A DNA stretch of 64,000 nt from Liolophura sinensis (GCF_032854445.1 NC_088296.1:1550001-1614000); one strand, 5' to 3'. Counted from the first letter of the stretch, positions 60,001 through 60,570 are shown. Numbers and translations: made by a program. Notes: generated by a model not told the origin, from the letters alone.

Positions 60001-60570
60001 AGACAGACAGTCAGTGAATCCCTCAGTCAAACAGAGACTTGGTTAGCCAGTTGGTGAAACTGACCTTCAGACAGACAGTCAGTGAATCCGTTAGTCAAAC
60101 AGAGACTCGGTTAGCCAGTCGGTGAAACTGACCATCACACAGACAGTCAGTGAATCCGATAGTCAAACAGAGACTCGGTTAGCCAGTGGGTGAAACTGAC
60201 CTTCAGTCAGCCAGTCTGTGAATCCTTCAGTCAAAGAGTGACTCGGTTAGCCAGTCGGTGAAACTGACCTTCATACAGACAGTCAGTGAATCTGTTAGTC
60301 ATTCAGTGAATCAGACAAAGAGAAACTCAGCCAGTCAAAGACTCACTTATACAGCCAAGCCTTTGTCAGTCAAAGCATCCCATTATTTGCACCTCCACAG
60401 ACAAAAGAGGTATGTGAACATGACCGTGCCAAGTGCCTGGGGAAGTTTGAACTGGCAGGATTCCTCGTGGAGGGAGAGATGATGAATGACAACAGCATGA
60501 AGGTCAAGGTCATTCTGAAGGACACGTCCTTGGAAGACATGAGACCACCCAAGCAGAATGGAATTACCAG
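5956..60570 (+). CDS. VPS13A/C: VPS13A/C-like bridge-like lipid transfer protein, partial (36 exons, both ends outside window)
   Basis: VPS13 proteins are long hydrophobic-groove bridges that move glycerophospholipids between membranes at contact sites (ER with mitochondria, endosomes or lipid droplets). The sequence shows 36 GT-AG exons joined in one open frame of about 1,425 codons; phase is consistent at every junction. Landmarks, numbered within this fragment: rest of the chorein N-domain (residues 1-50, LTLKIPWKNLYTEPVVASID), EKLATQVIKNLQVQV (about 92-106), RMWSWEHI (about 300), EKTLDVF (about 342), GWFGGLFGGKKKK (375-387), a stretch ending LSLGLSDYRL...SIPLP, and KAPLIVVPQ in exon 32. 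Many segments read closer to vertebrate VPS13C than VPS13A as I remember them, but only one copy of the module that VPS13C carries twice is present, so this may be the unduplicated invertebrate VPS13A/C gene. Start codon and C-terminal half (VAB, ATG_C, PH regions) are not in the window. Introns hold many minisatellites. Family identification is firm; the A-versus-C assignment is inference. Confidence 0.93.
6039..6130. repeat. ~31-bp tandem repeat, 3 copies
   Basis: Units contain TTAACTAGCCCTTAGCTAAG with small changes. In intron 1, directly after exon 1. Confidence 0.85.
6540..6785 (+). mobile_element. SINE-like dispersed element
   Basis: Contains the B-box-like GGGTCAATCCTGAGTC, CAGTATAATGGCTTGGGC and AAAAGAGCGATGGAAATC, segments I recognise as a recurrent molluscan dispersed repeat. 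Recognition is from memory. Confidence 0.55.
6833..7190. repeat. 24-bp minisatellite, about 15 copies, abutting exon 2 acceptor
   Basis: Unit TGCCTTGTTTTGTACACAAA plus four bases. The last unit runs into the exon 2 acceptor, supplying its pyrimidine tract. Confidence 0.97.
7197..7292 (+). CDS. VPS13A/C: VPS13 exon 2
   Basis: Acceptor CCCCCACAG, donor GTGAGT. Encodes the hallmark ANLTLKIPWKNLYTEPVVAS and the following strand to PNI. Its acceptor pyrimidine tract is continuous with the last unit of the 24-bp array upstream. Confidence 0.95.
7293..8173. other. AT-rich intron 2 sequence
   Basis: No exon or recognisable element seen; short GAGTGGGTCCC duplication near 7620-7650. Confidence 0.6.
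8174..9599. repeat. 157-bp satellite-like array, 9 copies plus a part
   Basis: Copies start at 8174, 8331, 8488 and then every 157 bp, with about 97-99% identity by eye. Each holds TTTCCACACAGGTTGTTGT, GGCGTTTGTTGTGTA and CACTTACCTTGCTAG. Confidence 0.98.
9600..10629. other. intron 2 remainder with hairpin-like segment and (AT)n
   Basis: 9735-9815 holds several GACGCA/TGCGTC and TGCATCCT/AGGATGCA inverted pairs that could fold. 10261-10312 is poly-A followed by (TA)n. No gene seen. Confidence 0.6.
10630..10731 (+). CDS. VPS13A/C: VPS13 exon 3
   Basis: Acceptor TTTTTCCAG, donor GTAGGA. Encodes IKYNEEKEEKAKQEAK and a Lys/Glu/Gln-rich helix to LEAEK, the charged helix that follows the N-terminal chorein strands in VPS13A and VPS13C. 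Confidence 0.93.
10780..11285. repeat. 36/42-bp minisatellite with 120-bp higher-order period
   Basis: Unit CTCAACTCACCTGTTTTGAT + CAGCTAGACTACTATT, in a 36-bp form and a 42-bp form with an added TACTGT. The middle follows short-long-long order, repeating every 120 bp (for example 10921, 11041 and 11161 read alike). Confidence 0.97.
11450..11619 (+). CDS. VPS13A/C: VPS13 exon 4
   Basis: Acceptor AATCACAG, donor GTAATG. Encodes DKPKEEKKDSFVEKLATQVI, then NVHVRFEDRFTDP and GVTLQELSFK. The DKPKE..KKD.FVEKLATQVIKN run is nearly that of vertebrate VPS13C. Confidence 0.95.
11744..11803 (+). CDS. VPS13A/C: VPS13 exon 5
   Basis: Acceptor TTTTGCAG, donor GTGAGT. Encodes 20 residues, TTDENWNPCVVKDAVTQIFK, matching the T-x-x-x-W-x-P-C strand of the family. 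Phase 0 on both sides. Confidence 0.93.
11804..12899. other. intron 5, no recognised feature
   Basis: Unique AT-rich sequence; no repeat or ORF of note. Confidence 0.6.
12900..12980 (+). CDS. VPS13A/C: VPS13 exon 6
   Basis: Acceptor TTTCTTGCAG, donor GTGAGT. Encodes LVKLESLALYWNSNTTMLDT to EEIM; the L-x-x-L-x-x-YWN motif is typical. Phase 0 on both sides. It shares ACCATGTTGGATA with units of the 95-bp array that starts about 22 bp downstream. Confidence 0.93.
13003..14556. repeat. 95-bp minisatellite, about 16 copies
   Basis: Units contain TTTGATAGCGCCTTGGTGTG, ACAACCGGCATTTCTCAGCT and CTGTACCATGTTGGATGGGA. Begins about 22 bp after the exon 6 donor. Confidence 0.98.
14578..14825 (+). mobile_element. 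tRNA-derived SINE (family A), copy 1
   Basis: Holds GCTGGCTTCCTCTCCGG, ATGGTCGTGGGTTTCCCC, ATAATGCTGGCCACCG, AAGTGAAATATTCTTGA and an AAATAAATAAA tail. Confidence 0.8.
14913..14967 (+). CDS. VPS13A/C: VPS13 exon 7
   Basis: Acceptor TTTCTTTGCAG, donor GTGAGT. Encodes LNLKNNVITPQHKPDYQY, equivalent to the NVNENIVPEGYDFVF region of human VPS13A. One base left over. Confidence 0.85.
14968..15807. other. intron 7, mostly unique sequence
   Basis: 15290-15480 repeats AATTCCCTGC-like phrases loosely; no gene seen. Confidence 0.5.
15808..15938 (+). CDS. VPS13A/C: VPS13 exon 8
   Basis: Acceptor TTGTTTTAG, donor GTAAGC. Encodes IRPISSVAHLRLN, then FSIPKILLTIVFDDITVALA, a beta-groove repeat aligning with the RPISA..KL.M region of human VPS13A/C. 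Confidence 0.95.
16201..16307 (+). CDS. VPS13A/C: VPS13 exon 9
   Basis: Acceptor is a long T tract plus AG, donor GTGAGT. Encodes YNDILQLLEGFERLELLSIY and RKYRPDVP, the LLES...YRK.KP.VP motif of the family. Confidence 0.95.
16540..16640 (+). mobile_element. SINE fragment (diverged)
   Basis: CCAAGTTCCTCCACCCATAA resembles the TTTCCTCC-CACCATAAT core of the SINE family. Low similarity. Confidence 0.3.
16911..17082 (+). CDS. VPS13A/C: VPS13 exon 10
   Basis: Acceptor TTCCCACCAG, donor GTCAGT. Encodes WWHFAYKSVLEETVRRRRRM, WSWEHISHHRRTMKQY and a basic helix. The WW.YAI..VLE and MWSW..I.KHR signatures are diagnostic of VPS13A/C. Confidence 0.97.
17225..17515 (+). mobile_element. tRNA-derived SINE (family A), full-length-looking copy 2
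   Basis: Head GGCCTCTGTGGCTCAGTTAG gives an A box and AGTTCAAGTCC a B box for RNA polymerase III. The core CTGGCTTCCTCTCCAGCC, CACCATAATGCTGGCCG and an AATAAATAAAATAAA tail follow. In intron 10. Confidence 0.88.
17831..17893 (+). CDS. VPS13A/C: VPS13 exon 11
   Basis: Acceptor TTGTCAACAG, donor GTGAGT. Encodes EGEKTLDVFSITIMRQQAEV, the conserved LEKTLDVFNI..AR..AEVE motif. Phase 0 on both sides. Confidence 0.96.
17894..18309. other. intron 11, no recognised feature
   Basis: Unique AT-rich sequence. Confidence 0.5.
18310..18415 (+). CDS. VPS13A/C: VPS13 exon 12
   Basis: Acceptor CACCAACAG, donor GTAAGT. Encodes AAKLGAKRKEEGGGGWFGGL, FGGKKKKAAKEENQI. The GWF..L[WF] patch followed by Lys is shared with VPS13C (GGWFSGLWGKK) and lies in a flexible loop. 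Confidence 0.94.
18416..18888. other. intron 12
   Basis: 18795-18865 has a loose GATCCT/TTTATGTCTT repeat; otherwise nothing seen. Confidence 0.5.
18889..18989 (+). CDS. VPS13A/C: VPS13 exon 13
   Basis: Acceptor TTTTTGCAG, donor GTAATA. Encodes LKEAYTAEEKAKLYAAIGYQ and NEGDITLPKE, the T.EEK..LY.AIGY motif followed by LTLPK as in VPS13C. Confidence 0.96.
18990..19352. other. intron 13, no recognised feature
   Basis: Unique sequence. Confidence 0.5.
19353..19414 (+). CDS. VPS13A/C: VPS13 exon 14
   Basis: Acceptor TTTTCCCCCAAG, donor GTAAGT. Encodes FVAVRVVTKLNTVCLAIRDA, the groove strand aligned with the KLVSTSVTIRE region of VPS13C. Confidence 0.9.
19511..20262. repeat. 62-bp minisatellite, about 12 copies
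   Basis: Unit contains CTCCTGTACATGTATAATGG, GCTCTTGTACATGG and GAAGGTTAAGG. Two sub-types (TTTTTAGCTCC and CTTTGGCTCC) alternate in blocks. Confidence 0.97.
20274..20612. repeat. 114-bp tandem repeat, 3 copies
   Basis: TCAAATGGTTGCAGTAGCC recurs at 20287, 20401 and 20515. Single diverged relatives with GGTTGCAGT-GCCAC occur near 20640, 23222 and 23315, so the unit derives from a dispersed element. Confidence 0.93.
20778..20855 (+). CDS. VPS13A/C: VPS13 exon 15
   Basis: Acceptor TCTTTTTCAG, donor GTAAGT. Encodes DSQIMKVQLTDVFTSFSQRP then AASAVK; the QRPGAQA-like motif is recognisable. Confidence 0.93.
20856..21462. other. intron 15, no recognised feature
   Basis: Unique sequence, AT-rich toward the acceptor. 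Confidence 0.5.
21463..21664 (+). CDS. VPS13A/C: VPS13 exon 16
   Basis: Acceptor TTTGACAG, donor GTTAGT. Encodes VEAKMDKMTVFGSPQSGITP through LLFETNPLDG to ARPVEIIYDA (family motifs FETNP.D and QPVEVIYDA). The last ~30 nt and the donor resemble the 78-bp array that follows directly. Confidence 0.95.
21677..22280. repeat. 78-bp minisatellite, about 7.5 copies
   Basis: Unit contains GAATTAAATGTTCAGTTGGA, GACCATTTCATGGCAGAAT and GGACATGGTCAGG. Follows the exon 16 donor without a gap. Confidence 0.97.
22281..22695. other. intron 16 remainder, no recognised feature
   Basis: Unique sequence. Confidence 0.5.
22696..22754 (+). CDS. VPS13A/C: VPS13 exon 17
   Basis: Acceptor CCCTCCACAG, donor GTGAGT. 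Encodes VTVNSLADFFKPPEEVYLKQ, matching the TVN.VVEFF.P strand. Confidence 0.94.
22998..23207. repeat. GTGTCCAGTTGCTGTCA minisatellite, 18/24-bp units
   Basis: Nested short units of GCTGTCAGTGT and GGTGTCCAGTCAGTGTCAGT. Confidence 0.92.
23215..23370 (+). repeat. dispersed repeat related to the 20.3-kb unit
   Basis: GGGTTGCAGTGGCCACCCAT and AAAGGGTTGCAGTTCCAACC are diverged relatives of the 114-bp unit at 20274. Confidence 0.5.
23671..23867. mobile_element. MITE-like element (family B), copy 1
   Basis: Starts ATACCGAAATTCCTCAAGC and ends GTCAAAGAATTACAGT, a diverged inverted pair. Inside are CAACTTCAAGTGCATTTTAT and GCATAATGCC, shared with the copies at 31.6, 37.8, 45.3 and 56.0 kb. Confidence 0.7.
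23967..24119 (+). CDS. VPS13A/C: VPS13 exon 18
   Basis: Acceptor TTTCCTGCAG, donor GTAAGT. Encodes LSQAAMAKFEEIKEQSATGL, an amphipathic helix, then LKPSCVIVPHKGFYKS. Intron retention would hit a stop at once (TCG TAA). The exon end resembles the 66-bp array unit. Confidence 0.95.
24115..25322. repeat. 66-bp minisatellite, about 18 copies
   Basis: Unit contains AAGTCAGTTTGGATGTGCAC, ATTGTAGCATAGCTCAGCAG and TCTCCCCCAGGAGCT. Starts at the exon 18 donor. Period divisible by three gives a false 398-codon ORF. Confidence 0.98.
25390..25487. repeat. 24-bp tandem repeat, 4 copies
   Basis: Unit GGCTCCACACGTAGCAGAAA plus TGAG. Confidence 0.93.
25520..25685 (+). mobile_element. SINE (family A), 5'-truncated
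   Basis: Holds GGCTTCCTCTCCAGTTGA, TGTCAGCAACATGGTGG, GGTTTCCTCC and a tail ending CAATCAAATAAAA. Confidence 0.7.
25868..26291. mobile_element. 424-bp element with ~38-bp terminal inverted repeats (MITE candidate)
   Basis: Left end GGCCATTTCTGACTTAAGTC (25883-25902) is mirrored by GACTTAAGTCAGAAATGGCT near 26256, and the flanking GGGG...CCAC bases pair too. A third, inverted copy sits near 26051. No coding capacity. Confidence 0.75.
26389..26470 (+). CDS. VPS13A/C: VPS13 exon 19
   Basis: Acceptor TTCTTTCCAG, donor GTGAGT. Encodes DVAVLVLDLGNLKINSEKNK and SQAPKER, the LL.LDLG.L...SK motif. Confidence 0.94.
26471..28038. other. intron 19, first part
   Basis: 26748-26820 is an imperfect (ATC)n tract. 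27730-27870 holds TGCAGGCTTGAATCCAAC, a weak B-box-like SINE remnant. The candidate cassette exon at 27109 lies here. Nothing else recognised. Confidence 0.5.
27109..27177 (+). CDS. candidate cassette exon in VPS13 intron 19
   Basis: A 69-bp stretch, stop-free in phase 0, follows a pyrimidine-rich tract ending GACTAACAG and precedes GTATTG, a weak donor. It would insert 23 residues including RVMNSRRRDKS between exons 19 and 20, both in phase 0. Human VPS13A/C do not need it to align, so it may be alternative or spurious. Confidence 0.25.
28040..28112. repeat. 16-bp tandem repeat, about 4.5 copies
   Basis: Unit AGGTGCTGTAATATTA. Confidence 0.95.
28113..28655. other. intron 19, unique sequence
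   Basis: No recognised feature. Confidence 0.5.
28656..29030. repeat. GC-rich 19-bp array with BamHI-site palindromes, about 20 copies
   Basis: Unit TGTTGGCGGGGATCCCTCC with variants GGGGGATCCCCCC and GTGGATCCCC. Each unit centres on a GGATCC palindrome, in sharp contrast to the AT-rich flanks. Confidence 0.97.
29031..29343. other. intron 19, unique sequence
   Basis: No recognised feature. Confidence 0.5.
29344..29565 (+). mobile_element. two SINE tail fragments
   Basis: 29344-29402 matches the family A 3' end (AAGTGAAATATTCTTGAG, AACACCAATCAAATA). 29440-29550 holds GGATTCCTCCACCCATAAT and TTCTTGAGTATGGCG, a second diverged tail. Confidence 0.6.
29566..29997. other. intron 19, AT-rich unique sequence
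   Basis: No recognised feature before the CA tract. Confidence 0.5.
29998..30605. repeat. 600-bp (CA)n-rich tract with ATGCAC and GCGC interruptions
   Basis: Almost pure alternating purine-pyrimidine: runs of CACACA broken by ATGCACAC, GCGCGCAC and GCGTGCAC. Yields false His/Thr and Cys/Val ORFs on both strands. Confidence 0.97.
30816..30903 (+). CDS. VPS13A/C: VPS13 exon 20
   Basis: Acceptor GTTTGACAG, donor GTACGT. Encodes METVEEVMLRAYDKFNIQLQ and SIQVLYATG, equivalent to the EEI..KAYDKF.....VQLL segment. Confidence 0.95.
30970..31192 (+). mobile_element. SINE (family A)
   Basis: Holds GTGTGGTCGCTGTGAGCTTA, GCTGGCTTCATCTCC, AAGTGAAATATTCTTGAG, AACACCAATCAAATAAATAA. In intron 20. Confidence 0.8.
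31400..31517 (+). CDS. VPS13A/C: VPS13 exon 21
   Basis: Acceptor ATCCACAG, donor GTAAGA. Encodes NEDWRSARRMGNSNMHVLRP then ISIHLCLQKCMFDKDPRMAK; the W...R......HIL.P motif is kept. Confidence 0.95.
31556..31720 (+). mobile_element. MITE-like element (family B), copy 2, 3'-truncated
   Basis: TTATTCCTCAACCTTTTTCC then GCAACTTTCAGTGCAATTTA, matching the left part of the family. In intron 21, which starts at 31518. Confidence 0.65.
31735..31865 (+). mobile_element. SINE fragment (diverged)
   Basis: CTCAAGTCAGGATGTTCGTC, TGTTCACCCGTAAACCTC and a CAGTATTA-like tail resemble a related SINE. Weak. Confidence 0.3.
32069..32201 (+). CDS. VPS13A/C: VPS13 exon 22
   Basis: Acceptor GTTAACAG, donor GTAGGT. 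Encodes MKVSGELPLLSLGLSDYRLQ and DLGMSIPLPEPPDTDMEDIF. KVSG.LPL....SD..L....SIPLP is near-identical to VPS13C. An acidic linker starts here. Confidence 0.96.
32232..32440. repeat. ~50-bp tandem repeat, about 4 copies
   Basis: Unit contains CACGTTGAACATGTG and GGGATATAAACGTCCAATAC. Begins about 30 bp after the exon 22 donor. Confidence 0.93.
32509..34126. repeat. 33/30-bp minisatellite, about 50 copies
   Basis: Unit GTACAAAGTGTGGTAGAGTT + GGGATAATCATGG, with TAGTTGGG, TAGGTGGG and TAGAGTTGTT variants in patterned order. Confidence 0.98.
34305..34430 (+). mobile_element. SINE (family A) 5' half
   Basis: A-box region TGGTCTAGTTGGTTAGCATG, GCGGTCGCTATGGGTTCAAG (B box) and CTGGCTTCCTCTCCAGC; the 3' half is missing. 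Confidence 0.78.
34431..34870. other. intron 22, unique sequence
   Basis: Includes a short (TA)n at 34629-34642. No recognised feature otherwise. Confidence 0.5.
34872..34928 (-). mobile_element. SINE (family A) tail, inverted
   Basis: TTTGATTGGTGTTTTACGAT and CTCAAGAATATTTCACTTAT are the reverse complement of the family 3' end. Confidence 0.75.
34979..35112. repeat. 45-bp tandem repeat, 3 copies
   Basis: Unit contains CAGTTACAAAAACTG and CCCAGAGGCCCTCTGACAGG. Confidence 0.95.
35250..35602. repeat. ~80-bp tandem repeat, about 4.3 copies
   Basis: Unit contains TTTGGTTTTACTGTTGGTGA, ACCATTACTGCATAATGCAT and ACCTACATTTACAT. Confidence 0.96.
35603..36195. other. intron 22, unique sequence
   Basis: No recognised feature. 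Confidence 0.5.
36200..37325. repeat. 55-bp minisatellite, about 20 copies
   Basis: Unit contains CATGGATCAGCAAGTATTCA, TGGATCATCCAGTAAC and CACTGATCAA. Four GATC sites per unit. Decays into diverged copies to about 37500. Confidence 0.97.
37693..37779 (+). CDS. VPS13A/C: VPS13 exon 23 (linker)
   Basis: Acceptor CATGTTGCAG, donor GTGAGT. Encodes GPSTLPSAAEPDVSPNSLKK and VVNPPPGGT, a Pro/Ser-rich linker without recognisable fold. Phase 0 on both sides, so it could be skipped without a frame change. Supported by splice sites, phase and its position in the known disordered linker, not by conservation. Confidence 0.75.
37803..38005 (+). mobile_element. MITE-like element (family B), copy 3
   Basis: GCTTTCAGTGGAATTTATGC, GGTTGGATTGGCCAATTTCA and GCGAAAAGAATG follow the family order; the left terminus is eroded. 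Lies 23 bp after exon 23. Confidence 0.75.
38087..38180. repeat. 23-bp tandem repeat, 4 copies
   Basis: Unit CTTTAGGCTGGTTGAAGCCA plus TGC. Confidence 0.94.
38318..38492. repeat. 28-bp tandem repeat, 6 copies
   Basis: Unit contains TTGCAGTTGAGAGCCTGTTT and GTGGGCTG. Confidence 0.95.
38549..38775 (+). mobile_element. SINE (family A)
   Basis: Holds GATGCGGTCGCTGTGAGTTC, CTGGCTTCCTCTCCAGCC, TTTCCTCCCACCATAATG and a triplicated GCAAAACA in the tail. Confidence 0.85.
39043..39126 (+). CDS. VPS13A/C: VPS13 exon 24, with FFAT-like motif
   Basis: Acceptor TTTGTCCCCAG, donor GTAACA. Encodes GKSSSLQRATSQEYVNATDM then ELNFEIKK. ELNFEIKK aligns with LLKFEIKEV of VPS13C. EYVNATD (39079-39099) resembles the VPS13C FFAT motif EYFDAED that binds VAP proteins at the ER. 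Confidence 0.9.
39127..39729. other. intron 24, pyrimidine-rich sequence
   Basis: 39290-39730 is loosely repetitive, TTTCCTCT/TCTTTTGTGTTTCC-like, grading into the array that follows. Confidence 0.5.
39730..40287. repeat. 42-bp minisatellite, about 13 copies
   Basis: Unit contains TATTGGCTTCCCTAGATGCT, ATCATAAGTTTCCCCA and TGTTTT. Confidence 0.96.
40359..40515 (+). CDS. VPS13A/C: VPS13 exon 25
   Basis: Acceptor TACTGGCAG, donor GTCAGT. Encodes VEITLSQRINKQEVPMVRLL, then LGTTMKMRTFDMSVEAYLGG. The LGTE..MRTFD motif of VPS13A/C is clear. Confidence 0.95.
40516..41655. other. intron 25 with a SINE tail
   Basis: 41228-41285 holds GTACGATGTTAAACCCCAAG then CATTCATTCATG, a tail type I associate with molluscan SINEs. 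41127-41172 has a 26-bp duplication. No gene seen. Confidence 0.55.
41656..41857. repeat. 33-bp minisatellite, 6 copies
   Basis: Unit GTGCATGTGTCCTGTGTGGT + TACACATACACAA; each unit has a small TGTGTGGTTACACA stem. Confidence 0.97.
42056..42103 (+). CDS. VPS13A/C: VPS13 exon 26 (short)
   Basis: Acceptor GTGCGACCAG, donor GTATAA. Encodes only 16 residues, DSDQLRDQLINNKLLT, phase 1 on both sides. The equivalent loop is variable in vertebrates; the call rests on phase and splice sites. Confidence 0.7.
42104..42440. other. intron 26, unique sequence
   Basis: No recognised feature. Confidence 0.5.
42490..42692 (+). mobile_element. SINE (family A), 5'-truncated
   Basis: AACCTGCTGATGGTCATGGG, TCTCCCACCATAATGCTGGC and AAGTGAAATACTCTTTAG, AAATAAATTG tail. 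Confidence 0.78.
42693..43105. other. intron 26 with possible second SINE type
   Basis: 42715-42790 holds GAGGCTGTAGGTTCAAATCC, a good pol III B box, beside TTTGATTGGTGGTGAC. Related weak copy near 27780. No clear ends. Confidence 0.4.
43106..43752. repeat. 79-bp minisatellite, about 8 copies
   Basis: Unit contains GTTTGTACATTGTGTAATTC, CTATCTCCCTTTCTTGGGGG and TTTCAGTTTCACC. Confidence 0.97.
43753..45112. other. intron 26 remainder, no recognised feature
   Basis: 44205-44310 is C-rich; the rest is AT-rich unique sequence. Confidence 0.5.
45113..45201 (+). CDS. VPS13A/C: VPS13 exon 27
   Basis: Acceptor TTTTGTTTCCAG, donor GTATGA. Encodes VTDEGPIINIINTPAHKDPK then FKLLTVSYLK, matching the HLI.S.....LL.VEYIK strand. 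Confidence 0.92.
45295..45672 (+). mobile_element. MITE-like element (family B), copy 4, split by a SINE
   Basis: Left half CCTAACTCCTCAACTTTTTT to GAATGTCTTCAGAATATG (45468), right half GCTTGAATAAACGCCTTG to GAAGAATTACAGT (about 45622-45670). The copy at 55.99 kb shows the two halves are contiguous in the family. Confidence 0.8.
45469..45616 (+). mobile_element. SINE (family A) nested in MITE copy 4
   Basis: TTTGCGGATGGTCGTGCC, TTTCCTCCCATTATAATG, AAGTGAAATATTCCAGAG and an AAATAAAATAAATAAA tail; 5'-truncated. Confidence 0.82.
45722..46652. repeat. 42-bp minisatellite, about 22 copies
   Basis: Unit GGTTAGGTTCTGGTGTGTTT + AGGCTTTGGTAAAACCTAGTCA. Minus strand reads as a 14-residue repeat (FYQSLNTPEPNLTR), a false 245-codon ORF. 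Confidence 0.98.
46653..47131. other. intron 27 end, no recognised feature
   Basis: Unique sequence. Confidence 0.5.
47132..47369 (+). CDS. VPS13A/C: VPS13 exon 28, with array-derived 3' end
   Basis: Acceptor TTTGTAACCAG, donor GTAAGA. Encodes ANGDGPEFSTTYGNTEQSIN, VHFSALEVLLHLGALLGLME, then a charged linker ending KPKRK. KAD.DGPEF.T......VKV.FASL.L.LHLEALL of VPS13C is matched. From 47352 the exon end is the first unit of the 42-bp array, and the frame stays open through the array, so longer forms using later donors are possible. The boundary at 47369 is chosen because it is the first strong donor and joins exon 29 in phase. Confidence 0.92.
47352..48125 (+). repeat. 42-bp array continuous with exon 28, about 18 copies
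   Basis: Unit GTAAGATTGTTGAGTGTGAA + TGTGGTAAACCCAGGCAGAAAC. It reads in the exon 28 frame as KIVECECGKPRQK plus R or C. GTAAGA donors in the same phase occur at 47370, 47454, 47538, 47580, 47664, 47706 and 47916. All frames of the unit are largely stop-free, so long minus-strand ORFs also appear. Confidence 0.97.
48237..48305 (+). mobile_element. molluscan dispersed-repeat fragment
   Basis: GGCTTAACGCCACATCGGCA then ATATTTCAGCCATATCGTGG, a phrase I recognise from mollusc genomes. Confidence 0.5.
48306..48745. other. intron 28, unique sequence
   Basis: No recognised feature. Confidence 0.5.
48749..48968 (+). mobile_element. SINE (family A), near the exon 29 acceptor
   Basis: CAATGCGGTCGCTGTGAGTT, TCAAGTCCAGCTC (B box), CCACCATAATGCTGGC and AAATAAATAAATAAAT tail ending about 22 bp before the exon 29 acceptor. 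Confidence 0.85.
48991..49107 (+). CDS. VPS13A/C: VPS13 exon 29
   Basis: Acceptor TGACCTACAG, donor GTACAT. Encodes KVKPKDPKIIDIKVKANLDS and FGVAICTADKLITDVKIK; matches DLKI.AELNAFNVFVCD..CNIADIKI of VPS13C. Confidence 0.95.
49108..49431. other. intron 29 first part
   Basis: No recognised feature. Confidence 0.5.
49432..49782. repeat. 27-bp tandem repeat, about 13 imperfect copies
   Basis: Unit GTGTGACGTACAGGTAAAAA + TTCTATA with variants. Each unit has ACAG|GTAAA, a sense donor-like site. Confidence 0.93.
49848..49951 (+). CDS. VPS13A/C: VPS13 exon 30
   Basis: Acceptor TCTCTCTTTAG, donor GTAAGG. Encodes GIESTVAVQQAKTTVAAVIR then DMIVFDPSPKSLYPQ, equivalent to G.D.S........VFARL.DIIV..... 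Confidence 0.93.
50195..50362 (+). CDS. VPS13A/C: VPS13 exon 31
   Basis: Acceptor TTTTTCATTGTCAG, donor GTAAGA. Encodes ILSIEGSEVLKADIVAYNGG, FADMNCVDTSVAVKIGCMKI then FLNKFVTDLL. DMS.VD......VGCI.I....KF is conserved. Confidence 0.96.
50488..51317. repeat. 69-bp minisatellite, 12 copies
   Basis: Unit contains TTGAATCGTTGCTTTGGCCT, CTGGGATGAAACGTCCAATG and CACTCTTCCACAGTATCCAC. Very homogeneous. False ORFs of about 300 codons on both strands. Confidence 0.98.
51318..52037. other. intron 31 remainder, no recognised feature
   Basis: Unique sequence. Confidence 0.5.
52038..52345 (+). CDS. VPS13A/C: VPS13 exon 32
   Basis: Acceptor TATGTTTGCAG, donor GTACTG. Largest exon seen. Encodes AYMDHFQTAKDALKEAGETM, a helix to RILLDIQMKAPLIVVPQSST, then VLCVDLGMLTLGNEFQMAKA and IELTSLKLSR. 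FLNNFQTAKEAL and DI.LKAPVI.IPQSS..PN are VPS13A/C signatures. Confidence 0.97.
52562..53024. repeat. 69-bp array amplified from a SINE core, about 6.5 copies
   Basis: Units contain GACAGCAACCTGCGGATGGT and GTGGGTTTCCCCC, the family A SINE core, joined to AGGCCTGTAAAATCCTGGGT. Confidence 0.95.
53212..53936. repeat. 40-bp minisatellite, about 18 copies
   Basis: Unit CATGAACCTGCAAACACACT + GCACTTAGCTCTTGTGCCTT. Confidence 0.98.
53985..54563. repeat. 66-bp minisatellite, about 8.5 copies
   Basis: Unit contains TTGACCACCAAGGTATTCTG, ACCAAATTCGTGTTACTTTA and GATGGTATAATGGGGATGTG. Confidence 0.98.
54704..54854 (+). CDS. VPS13A/C: VPS13 exon 33
   Basis: Acceptor CCTTGACAACAG, donor GTAAGC. Encodes GLTGNKGKIKSEVLLLDPVT, LTLGIVRNLSASWYKGAPET, then DISGTMGNVA. 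The RNLAA.WY..P...I.G motif is clear. Confidence 0.95.
55083..55284 (+). mobile_element. SINE (family A)
   Basis: GGCCTCTATGGCCCAGTGAT head, GGAAGGTCTGCCCACAACCT, TCCTCCCACCATAATGCT and AATATTCTTGACTATGGCG; ends about 55 bp before the exon 34 acceptor. Confidence 0.85.
55342..55501 (+). CDS. VPS13A/C: VPS13 exon 34
   Basis: Acceptor CGCCATCCAG, donor GTATGG. Encodes VGLSQGDFSVIMKLLNENLT then a Pro/Lys-rich linker to TASSVS. ALSQ.DL...MKIL.ENL is conserved. The last ~40 nt resemble the two downstream ~66-bp repeat copies. Confidence 0.95.
55461..55662. repeat. ~66-bp tandem repeat whose first copy is the end of exon 34
   Basis: GGAACAGCCTGTGA in exon 34 (55461) recurs as GGAAACAGCCTGAGA at 55528 and 55594, each followed by GGCTTCCA and TCAG at matching spacing. 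The two intronic copies are near-identical. Confidence 0.85.
55990..56212. mobile_element. MITE-like element (family B), copy 5, with both termini
   Basis: Ends TACTGTAATTCTTCAAACTT and AAGTTGAGGAATTAGGGTA form an inverted pair of about 25 bp. Length is about 225 bp with no coding capacity; a TA target duplication is possible. Confidence 0.8.
56213..56752. other. intron 34 end
   Basis: Loose ATATTCACCAAGATGTC-like repetition at 55665-55760 and 56220-56400; otherwise nothing recognised. Confidence 0.5.
56753..56886 (+). CDS. VPS13A/C: VPS13 exon 35
   Basis: Acceptor GTTTCTCGCCAG, donor GTGAGT. Encodes AAQGETKAITAPKIPATTDQ, linker, then KLKFGFKLDSVSASLFSGDT, which aligns with the F.F.FESLSI.LY strand. 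Confidence 0.92.
56887..57414. other. intron 35 start, no recognised feature
   Basis: AT-rich unique sequence. Confidence 0.5.
57415..60345. repeat. 68-bp minisatellite, about 42 copies
   Basis: Unit GTTAGTCAAACAGAGACTCG + GTTAGCCAGTCGGTGAAACT + GACCTTCAGACAGACAGTCA + GTGAATCC. Patterned variants (ACCATCAG/ACCTTCAG; GTTAGCC/GTGAGCC). Ends about 55 bp before exon 36. Confidence 0.98.
60401..60570 (+). CDS. VPS13A/C: VPS13 exon 36 (last in window)
   Basis: Acceptor GCACCTCCACAG, donor GTGAGC. Encodes CLGKFELAGFLVEGEMMNDN then KVILKDTSLEDMRPPKQNGI. G.M..DGSM.V.VKLK.CTLDD.R matches VPS13C. Leaves two bases over; the next exon is beyond 64000. Confidence 0.95.
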
